A stretch of DNA of 64,000 nucleotides from positions 186,001 to 250,000 of the forward strand of contig NZ_JACHEM010000012.1 of assembly GCF_014207445.1 (NCBI RefSeq). The letters are read 5' to 3'. Below, one piece after another: positions 57,846 to 64,000 of this stretch. This stretch comes from Streptomyces candidus (GTDB lineage: Bacteria > Actinomycetota > Actinomycetes > Streptomycetales > Streptomycetaceae). A program made the position numbers and the translations under genes. Within the stretch, counting starts at the first letter, position 1. The number at the start of each line of letters is the position of its first letter. The notes beneath the pieces are model-generated. The model ran no database searches. It worked only from the letters and a program-made list of their open reading frames with translations, and was not told the origin of the DNA.

Positions 57846-59050
57846 CGGCCGTCCCTCCACGCGCTCTCCAAGGGGATACGGGCGTTCACGCGCCAGTGTC
57901 CGCTGCCGTCGGGACCGGCCCGCAGGTCGCCGCCCTCGGCGGCGACGCGTTCCCCGAGTCCGACGAGACCGTATCCGCCCGGCGTCGGGGCGCCCGCACC
58001 GGACCGGTCGTTGACGACGTCCAGTTCGGCGGCCCCGGGAAGGGCCCGGAGCGTCACGGACACCTGCCGGGAGTCCGGAGCGTGCTTGCGCACGTTCGTC
58101 AGCGACTCCATGGCGACCCGGTGCACGGCCGTCATCGCCGCGGTCGGCAGCCGGTCGACGGGCCCCTCCTCGTCGAGCCGGGCGCGACCGCCGCCGGGCA
58201 GCGCGAAGGCCGCCACGAGCGTACGGAGTTGCTCCACCCCGCACGCCGGTACCGGCTCGCCCTCCGTACGCAGCCCGCCCACCATGTAGCGCAGGGTCCG
58301 GAGGGCCTCCGAGGCGGCCCGTTCGATCTGGCCCAGCGCCGGCACCGTCGCCTCCGGCCTGGACGCCGCGACCACTTGGGCCCCCTGGGCCTGCACGACG
58401 ATGCCCGTCACGTGGTGCGCGACGAAATCGTGCAGGTCGCGGGCGAAGGTGAGCCGCTGCTCCAGCCGTACCTGTTCGGCGTGGCGTCGGCGGTCGGCCG
58501 CCGCCAGCCGGGCCGTGAGCGCCCCGGTCAGTCCGGCGCAGACGGTGAGCGTGCAGAGCAGCGTCAGGACGAGGCTGTTCTCGGTCGCTTCCACGGCCAC
58601 CGGGCGCAGGACGACGGCCAGGAACAGCAGGAGGCACGCCCCCGCGGCGGGCCGGGCCGCGCCGTACCGGGCCGTGGCGACCAGCACCACGACGAGCGCG
58701 GCGATCTCGAACAGGGTGTAGGCGTCGGCGCGCGCCACCGCCGTCTCCGGCCGGCCGGCCACGGCGCGCATCCACGCACTGCACCCGAGGGACGCCGCCC
58801 CCGCCACCGCACCGGCCACCGCCACGGCCCGGGGATCGCCGCGCCACCGGCGCACCGCCCACACCACGGCCGCCGGGAGGAGTCCGGCCATCGACAGGAG
58901 GGTCTGGGGGCCGATGGCGGAGCGGTGGACGCCGGTGCGGTGATCGGCGGCCAGCGCCAGCACCAGAACGGCCCCGACCGGGACCGCGCCGAGGCGCAGC
59001 AGGACGCGGCGCGCCCGCGCGGAGCCTCTGGCGAAGTGCGGGAAGTACAT
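57842..59050 (-). CDS. Sensor histidine kinase, HisKA_3 family
   Basis: A 402-aa kinase with about five membrane helices (20-185), the phosphoacceptor helix FARDLHDFVAHHVTGIVVQAQ near 205, N-box-type VHRVAMESLTNVRKHAP, and a GLVGLGERVAAEGG glycine loop. It pairs with the response regulator it overlaps. The ATG at 59050 is chosen; the longer open frame upstream is unconserved. No extracytoplasmic domain of note, so the signal is probably membrane-related. Confidence 0.92.
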   Translation of the reverse strand: MYFPHFARGSARARRVLLRLGAVPVGAVLVLALAADHRTGVHRSAIGPQTLLSMAGLLPAAVVWAVRRWRGDPRAVAVAGAVAGAASLGCSAWMRAVAGRPETAVARADAYTLFEIAALVVVLVATARYGAARPAAGACLLLFLAVVLRPVAVEATENSLVLTLLCTLTVCAGLTGALTARLAAADRRRHAEQVRLEQRLTFARDLHDFVAHHVTGIVVQAQGAQVVAASRPEATVPALGQIERAASEALRTLRYMVGGLRTEGEPVPACGVEQLRTLVAAFALPGGGRARLDEEGPVDRLPTAAMTAVHRVAMESLTNVRKHAPDSRQVSVTLRALPGAAELDVVNDRSGAGAPTPGGYGLVGLGERVAAEGGDLRAGPDGSGHWRVNARIPLESAWRDGR

Positions 59051-59200
59051 ACCGGCAGCGTACGTAGCGCCTGCCCGGAGGCCCTCTGCCGAAAGTCGTA
59101 GCGGTCCGGGCCGGCTCCGTCCTTCGGCAGATCCCCGGCGGTACGGGCGCGGACGAGGATCGGAGGCGACGATCCGCCAGCGAGCCCCAGGGGGCGCCCC

Positions 59201-59761
59201 GTGAACTTCCAGATCCAGATTCCCGCCACCGCCGTGCTGGGACCCGCACTCGCCGTCTTCGCCCTGGTCGCGCTGGCCCGCCGTCGGCGCGAGGTCCCCG
59301 GCTGGCGGGGCGGCCCGCTCGTGCTGCGCCTCACCACCGCGCTCTACGCGGCGGCGGTCGCCTCGCTCACCGTCTTTCCTCTGTGGATCTACGGCGGGGA
59401 CTACCGCAACGAGGCGGCGTGGATCGGCCAGATCCAGCCCGTCCCGTTGCTCATGGCGGACCTCTCCATGATCCCCAACATCATCATGTTCCTGCCGCTG
59501 GGCTTTCTGCTGCCACTGCTGCTCCCCCGCCTCGACCGCGGCCGTACCGTGCTGGCCTGCGCTCTCGTCGGCCTCGGGATCGAGGTGTTTCAGCTGCTCC
59601 AGTACCTCGTCTTCGCCAACGGGCGCTCCGTCGACGTCAACGACCTGATCGCCAACACGCTCGGGGGCCTCGCCGGGTACGCGGTCCTGCGGGCGGCGCA
59701 GCGCACGGCCACCGCGCGGGCCGCGCTGGAGAGGGTGACCTTTTCGCCGCGGGCCGTCTGA
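59201..59761 (+). CDS. VanZ-like membrane protein
   Basis: A 186-aa protein with four to five helices. VanZ signatures: MIPNIIMFLPLGFLLPLLLP, GLGIEVFQLLQYLVFANGRSVDVNDLIANTLGGLAGY (in parts). VanZ proteins give low-level glycopeptide (teicoplanin) tolerance in some bacteria, but most Streptomyces homologues have no known role. It is divergent from the two-component pair, 150 bp away, which may control it. A GTG start is used. Confidence 0.88.
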   Translation: MNFQIQIPATAVLGPALAVFALVALARRRREVPGWRGGPLVLRLTTALYAAAVASLTVFPLWIYGGDYRNEAAWIGQIQPVPLLMADLSMIPNIIMFLPLGFLLPLLLPRLDRGRTVLACALVGLGIEVFQLLQYLVFANGRSVDVNDLIANTLGGLAGYAVLRAAQRTATARAALERVTFSPRAV

Positions 59762-59832
59762 CCGCTCGGGGCAGCGCGGGCGTGTTCGGTTGCCGTACGG
59801 AAGTGGTTGAGAATTCACGCACCCGCCGACGG

Positions 59833-59851
59833 TTCGGTAAGGCTTGCCTTA
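59833..59851. promoter_or_regulatory. Iron box (DmdR1/IdeR type) upstream of the ABC transporter genes
   Basis: TTCGGTAAGGCTTGCCTTA matches 17 of 19 positions of TWAGGTWAGSCTWACCTWA. It lies 85 bp before the ATG of the solute-binding protein, so those genes should be repressed when iron is plentiful. Confidence 0.85.
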
Positions 59852-59935
59852 TATGCTGGCGCGACCTTCTGGCCCTTCCGGTTCGCCGGGCGGGCCAGAG
59901 GCGTCCCTGGAGCCGTACGAAGGACACCCCCCACC

Positions 59936-61453
59936 ATGCGCACCCCCCACCGAGGTCTGATCGCGGTACTCGCGCTCGCGCCTCTGCTCACCGGCTGTTT
60001 CGCGGCGAGCGACAGCGACAGCGACTCCGGTTCGGCTACGGGCGGTGCGAAGCGGCTGCGGGTCGCGCTCGCCGTCCCTCCCGTACAGGCACTCTCGCCG
60101 TACAGCAACGACGCCACCGTCCTCAGCAAGCTGGCCGTCGCCGAAGGGCTGACCCGGCTCGGCAAGGACGGCAACGCGCAGGCCGCCCTCGCGACGTCCT
60201 GGAAGCAGGTCGACGCGAAGACGTGGACCTTCGAGCTGCGGAAGGCGTCGTTCCAGAACGGCGCCCAGGTGACCGCTGCGGCCGTGGTCAACACCCTGGA
60301 CCACGCCGGCAAGGCGGCGGCCAGGCCCCGGGTGCTGAGCGACGTCACGCTGGACGCCAAGGCCGACGACGCCGACACCGTACGGATCACCACCAGCACG
60401 CCGGACCCCGTCCTGCCCCTGCGCCTCGCCAGCCCCGCGCTCGGCATCCTCTCCGCCGAGGCATACGCGAAGGACGGCACCGTCAGCCCGGTCGGAACGG
60501 GGACGGGCCCCTTCCGGATCACCCGGCTGACCGGCAGGACGAAGGCCACGCTCGACCGATTCGACGGGTACTGGGGCGGCAGGGCCAAGACCCCCGGCGT
60601 GGACGTGTCGTGGATCGCCGACGGCACCGCCCGCACCCACGCGCTGCGCGGCGGCGAGGTCGACGTCGCCGAGTGGATACCGACCTCGCAGGCCGGGCTC
60701 CTGCCCGAGGGCACCCGGCACGAGGTGCCCTCCGTACGGACAGACAGCCTCGTCCTGAACACCGGCGGCGGCGTCTTCGCCGACGCCGCGATGCGAGGCG
60801 CCGCACGTCAGGCGGTGGACGGATCGGTCCTCGTCGACTCCGTGTTCGGCGGATACGCCGACGCGCCCCAGGGACTGTTCGGACCGGGCGTCGGCTGGGC
60901 CGCCGGGGCCCGCGAGAAGGTCACCGGACGGGCGCGGGCCGCGACCGCCGACCAGGTGAAGGCCACGGGCAGGACGGTGCGGCTCGCGACGTACACCAAC
61001 CGCGGCGAGCTGCCCGAGGTCGCGAGCGTCGTGCAGCAGCAGCTGGAGAAGGCCGGGTTCGAGGTCCGGCAGGACGTCCGCGAGTACACGCAGATGGAGA
61101 GCGACCTGCTCGCCGGGAAGTACGACGCCCTCGTCTTCTCCCGCGTCACCCTCCTCGACACCGGCGACGCCGTGTCGTACCTCGCCAGCGACTACACCAG
61201 CAAGGGCGTCTACAACATCGCCCGGCTCAAGGACCCCGCGGTGGACAAGGCGATCACCGCCGCCGCGCAGGAGGGCGGCACCGAGGAGCGGCGGAAGAGG
61301 ATCATGGCCGCCGAGGCGGAGATCCTGCGCACCGACGCCGTGCTGCCGCTGGTGCACGAGAAGGTCGTGCAGGGCATCGGCAGGCAGGTCACCGGGGTGC
61401 TGCTCGATCCGCGGGAGCGCTCGCTGATCGACCTCGACACACGTCTGAAGTAG
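59936..61453 (+). CDS. SBP_bac_5 solute-binding lipoprotein
   Basis: A 505-aa lipoprotein with lipobox LLTGC near residue 20. Family 5 signatures: GLTRLGKDGNAQAALATSWKQ, TWTFELRKASFQNGAQVTA and FRITRLTGRTKATLDRFDGYWGG. Family members bind oligopeptides, nickel or metallophores; the iron box suggests metal-chelate or siderophore uptake, not peptides. The permease gene follows after 13 bp. The ATG at 59936 follows a weak GAAGGA. Confidence 0.9.
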   Translation: MRTPHRGLIAVLALAPLLTGCFAASDSDSDSGSATGGAKRLRVALAVPPVQALSPYSNDATVLSKLAVAEGLTRLGKDGNAQAALATSWKQVDAKTWTFELRKASFQNGAQVTAAAVVNTLDHAGKAAARPRVLSDVTLDAKADDADTVRITTSTPDPVLPLRLASPALGILSAEAYAKDGTVSPVGTGTGPFRITRLTGRTKATLDRFDGYWGGRAKTPGVDVSWIADGTARTHALRGGEVDVAEWIPTSQAGLLPEGTRHEVPSVRTDSLVLNTGGGVFADAAMRGAARQAVDGSVLVDSVFGGYADAPQGLFGPGVGWAAGAREKVTGRARAATADQVKATGRTVRLATYTNRGELPEVASVVQQQLEKAGFEVRQDVREYTQMESDLLAGKYDALVFSRVTLLDTGDAVSYLASDYTSKGVYNIARLKDPAVDKAITAAAQEGGTEERRKRIMAAEAEILRTDAVLPLVHEKVVQGIGRQVTGVLLDPRERSLIDLDTRLK

Positions 61454-61466
61454 CGGACAACGGGAA

Positions 61467-63314
61467 ATGAGGGTCGACGTCTCCACCTCGCGGGCCGCCA
61501 CGCGGGACGCCGCCGCGACCGTCCCGTCACCCGCCCGCCGTCGCGCGTCCGCGTGGCGCGCCGGGATCGGAACCGGTGCCGCGGCCCTGGCCGGACGGGT
61601 GGCGGCAGGGGCCGCGCTGCTGGTCACGGTCGCGCTGCTGCCCTGGCTCTCGCGCAGCGATCCCGCGCTGACCGTCCTGCGCACCCGTTCCGCCGAGCAG
61701 AACCCGACCCCCGGGGCGCTCGCGGCCGTACGGGATGAACTCGGCCTCGACGACGGCCCCTTCACGCTCCTCGGACGGTGGCTCGGCGGGCTGCTGCGCG
61801 GGGATGCGGGGACCTCCTGGGTGTCCGGGGAGCCGGTGCTGCCCGACCTGGTGCCGGCGCTCGGGGTCTCGCTCACGCTGGTGGCCGGGGCGCTGGTGGT
61901 GACCGTCGTGGTCGCCGCACTCGTGAGCGCGCGTACGGTCTTCCTCGGCTCGCATCGGCGTCTGCACCGCGCACGGGCGGGGACCGGCGCGGCCGTGCTC
62001 GCCGCGCTGCCGAAGTTCCTGCTGGCGTCCGTGCTCGCCACGGTGTTCGGGGTGTGGCTCGGCTGGTTCCCGACGAGCGGCTGGGTGGGGCCCGCGTCGA
62101 TGGTGCTGCCCGCGCTGGCGCTCGGGGTGCCGTCCGGCGCCATGATCGGCGGGCTGCTGGACCAGGCCCTGCCCGCCGCCTTCCACGAGCCGTGGGCGCG
62201 CACCTGGTACGCCGTCGGCTTTCCGCCGGGCCACGCCGTACGGCACGCGCTGCGCCGTACCGTGCCCGGTGTGCTGCCCCAGCTCCTGCCCACGGTCGTC
62301 GCCCTCGTCGGCGGGGCAGTCTCCGTGGAGATGATCTTCAACGTGCCGGGGGTGGGCAGGCTGGTGCTTGGCGCCGCCCTCGCCCAGGACCTGCCGGTGC
62401 TCCAGGCGGGAACGCTGACGCTCGTTCTGCTGGGCGGCGCCGCCGGACTCGGCCTGCGGTCCCTGCGTCGGCGGATGCTGGGGCCCGCGCTGCGCGAAGG
62501 GGCGCTGCCCACCCTGCACCGCCCGCCGATGCCCGTGCCGGGGGCGCTGCGGTACGTCGCCGCGGCGTGCGCCCTCGCCCTGGTGACGTTGTGCGTGGCG
62601 GGGCTGCTGCGCGATCCGCTGCACGTGGACACGGCGGCCCGGCTGCTCCCGCCGTCCACGGCACACCCGTTGGGGACGGACTCGCTGGGTCGCGACCTGC
62701 TGGCCAGGCTCGGACACGGGGCGCTGCGCACGACGGGCGTCGCCCTGGCGGTGACCGCCGTCAGCGTGCTGGTGGGCGTGTTGCTCGGCATGGTGCCGAA
62801 GGTGAGCGCCGGGCTGACGGAGGTCGTCTCGACGCTGCCCGCCGTACTGGCGGGGCTGCTGGTCACCGGGCTCACCGGGCCGTCCGTGCTGGGGGCGGCG
62901 CTCGCGGTGTGCGTGGTGGGCTGGAGTCCGTACGCCGCCCAGACCTCGGCGCTCCTCCAGCAGGAACGGGCCGCCGGGCACGTCACGGCGTCGGTCGCGC
63001 TCGGGGGCGGTCGCGTGCACGTGCTGCGCCGCCATCTGCTGCCCTCGCTCGTGCCGCCGGTGCTGCGCAACGCGCTGTTGCGACTGCCGACGGCCGTGCT
63101 GGTGCTGGCGTCCCTGGGCTTCCTGGGGCTGGGCGCGCAGGCGCCCTCGCCGGAGTGGGGACGCCTGCTGTCGGAGAACCAGGCTTACGTGGAGCTGGCG
63201 CCGTGGACGGTGTTGGGGCCGGCGGCGGCGCTGGTGGTATTGGCGGTGCTGGCGGTTGCGGGCGCCGGGATTGTCCAGGGAGGGGTTCGGGGGCGGGGGC
63301 GTTCGGGGCGGTAG
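61467..63314 (+). CDS. Fused DppB-DppC type ABC permease
   Basis: A 615-aa protein joining two permeases. First half (about 40-345): a DppB-like unit, with SVEMIFNVPGVGRLVLGAALAQDLPVLQAGTLTLV (in parts) near its end. Second half (about 370-600): DppC-like, with HPLGTDSLGRDLLARLGHGAL at its start and VLASLGFLGLGAQAPSPEWG. Both have the EAA-type coupling loop. Normally these are two genes. No ATP-binding gene follows, the next gene being on the other strand, so the ATPase must be encoded elsewhere. Confidence 0.92.
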   Translation: MRVDVSTSRAATRDAAATVPSPARRRASAWRAGIGTGAAALAGRVAAGAALLVTVALLPWLSRSDPALTVLRTRSAEQNPTPGALAAVRDELGLDDGPFTLLGRWLGGLLRGDAGTSWVSGEPVLPDLVPALGVSLTLVAGALVVTVVVAALVSARTVFLGSHRRLHRARAGTGAAVLAALPKFLLASVLATVFGVWLGWFPTSGWVGPASMVLPALALGVPSGAMIGGLLDQALPAAFHEPWARTWYAVGFPPGHAVRHALRRTVPGVLPQLLPTVVALVGGAVSVEMIFNVPGVGRLVLGAALAQDLPVLQAGTLTLVLLGGAAGLGLRSLRRRMLGPALREGALPTLHRPPMPVPGALRYVAAACALALVTLCVAGLLRDPLHVDTAARLLPPSTAHPLGTDSLGRDLLARLGHGALRTTGVALAVTAVSVLVGVLLGMVPKVSAGLTEVVSTLPAVLAGLLVTGLTGPSVLGAALAVCVVGWSPYAAQTSALLQQERAAGHVTASVALGGGRVHVLRRHLLPSLVPPVLRNALLRLPTAVLVLASLGFLGLGAQAPSPEWGRLLSENQAYVELAPWTVLGPAAALVVLAVLAVAGAGIVQGGVRGRGRSGR

Positions 63315-63409
63315 GGGGCGCAGGAGTGGCGGGGCGTACGGCGGAGGGCGGGGCGTAGGGCGGGGAGGTGCATGCACCTCCGGTGAGGGCCGCCCCTTGC
63401 CCACCCGTG

Positions 63410-63443
63410 CCGCCCCTTGGGCGGCCCTCCGCCCAAGGGGCGG
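63410..63443. terminator. Hairpin terminator after the permease
   Basis: 15-bp perfect stem (63410-63424 with 63429-63443), CCCT loop, between the converging permease and pectinesterase genes; flanked by further GCCCCTTG-type repeats. Confidence 0.85.
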
Positions 63444-63528
63444 GGGCGGGAGGGGAAAGCGTGCCCCTCTGCCCAAGAGGCGGGGGCGGAACCCCGGCCC
63501 TTGGTCCGAGGGGCGGGTCGTGCGGGGG

Positions 63529-64000
63529 TCAGGAGGGGGTGGGAGTCCAGTTGTTGAGCCAGGTCCTGGCGGTCTGGGCGGCGGCTTGGGCGTCCGACAG
63601 GTGGGGGCGGTCCGCGGTGGCGGGGCCCGCGCCGGGGCCCGTGTTCGCGTACTCGGCGAAACGGTCCTTCTTCCAGGAGAAGCCGCTCATGTCCGTCCAC
63701 GGGGCCGGCTTGATCGCGTCGCTGAGCCTGGTGTTGCGGATGGTGGCCTGCGGGCGGAGGGCGGCGTCGCCGCCGGCGTGCCAGGGGCGGCCGAGGTGGA
63801 AGCTGCGGGGCGCGACGTCGCCGTTGATCGCGGAGTGGGTGATGAGGAAGCCGTTGCGGTTCGCGGCAGTGCTCGGGGCGGTGACGTAGCCCGCGGAGGT
63901 GCCGTTCCAGCGCTTCTTGACGGTGATGACCGAGTGGGTGATCACGGCCGTGGCCCGGCCGAAGACGAAGTCGACGTTGCCGGTGATGTACGAGTTGCTG
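63529..64000 (-). CDS. Pectinesterase, C-terminal part (cut by the right edge)
   Basis: The visible 156 residues hold the family 8 carbohydrate-esterase core: SYITGNVDFVFGRATAV (the catalytic Asp and its neighbours), ANRNGFLITHSAING, FHLGRPWHAGGDAAL with the conserved Arg-Pro-Trp, and PWTDMSGFSWKKDRFAEYANTGPGAG at the C-terminus. It de-esterifies pectin outside the cell. The N-terminus with its signal peptide lies beyond 64000. Confidence 0.92.
   Translation of the reverse strand, partial: SNSYITGNVDFVFGRATAVITHSVITVKKRWNGTSAGYVTAPSTAANRNGFLITHSAINGDVAPRSFHLGRPWHAGGDAALRPQATIRNTRLSDAIKPAPWTDMSGFSWKKDRFAEYANTGPGAGPATADRPHLSDAQAAAQTARTWLNNWTPTPS

Noticed and set aside
59849..63070. 1073-codon open frame on the minus strand across the ABC transporter genes
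   Set aside because: It is the shadow of the lipoprotein and permease genes; composition is Arg/Pro/Ser/Ala noise and the plus-strand products are recognisable families.

Overview
The window is high-GC actinobacterial DNA, almost certainly a Streptomyces chromosome. Three things point there: the dnaK-grpE-dnaJ-hspR operon and clpB each carry HspR (HAIR) operators, there is a perfect Streptomyces-type parS site (TGTTTCACGTGAAACA), and many families typical of the genus are present (DUF3151, DUF3152, DUF2617, LuxR-type two-component pairs, YbjN, Yip1).

Layout. 1-14.5 kb (mostly minus strand): a two-component pair cut by the left edge, an NmrA-type reductase, a tryptophan-to-anthranilate kynurenine cluster (hydrolase/formamidase, kynU, kynA), DUF3152, DUF3151, fbaA, pyrE, an aldose epimerase, an SRPBCC protein, a membrane spermidine-synthase-like protein and DUF2617. 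Two parS sites lie in this part. 15-23 kb: a Gly/Cys-rich membrane peptide, an aminotransferase, a GT-C type membrane protein, a membrane-anchored esterase, YbjN and clpB. 23.5-26.8 kb: a small accessory-looking locus with a signal-bearing peptide containing five DIAW repeats, a downstream small protein, two tandem paralogous LuxR-like regulators and an unknown protein. 26.8-31.2 kb: the dnaK chaperone operon. 31-38.9 kb: an LCP wall enzyme divergent from a sugar transferase, a large membrane Fe-S oxidoreductase, Yip1, a phosphoribosyltransferase, dcd and a zinc-ribbon peptide.

39.0-52.8 kb is an integrated accessory region. tRNA-Gly(CCC) at 39039 is followed by two further exact 43-bp copies of its 3' end, at 42531 and 52739. 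These delimit two tandem cassettes. Cassette 1 carries a DUF262/HNH (GmrSD-like) nuclease, an RHH/PIN toxin-antitoxin pair and a small zinc protein. Cassette 2 carries two minus-strand operons. Operon 1 is a Crp/Fnr-family cyclic-nucleotide sensor, a class III nucleotidyl cyclase, a 724-aa P-loop protein and a band-7-like protein. Operon 2 is a short adaptor peptide, a paralogous P-loop protein, an unknown protein, an excisionase-like HTH protein and a deoxyribosyltransferase-fold protein. Four of these proteins share a short motif (N-T/S-G-x-V-x-G-G-Q), and a consensus Crp-type operator lies between the operons just before the adaptor gene. I read this as a candidate, not previously described, second-messenger conflict or defence system in which cyclase, adaptor and effectors meet through one short motif. 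Neither cassette encodes a recognisable integrase, yet both end in the same 130-bp arm, so they look like satellites moved by a recombinase supplied from elsewhere.

52.8-64 kb returns to chromosomal genes: a scar made of a frameshifted AbiEii-type gene abutting a truncated DUF6177 gene, a zinc alcohol dehydrogenase whose stop codon lies in an 8-bp tandem repeat, a DUF2243/CtaG pair, a second LuxR-type two-component system, a VanZ-like protein, an iron-box-controlled solute-binding lipoprotein plus a fused double permease without an adjacent ATPase, and the C-terminal part of a pectinesterase at the right edge.
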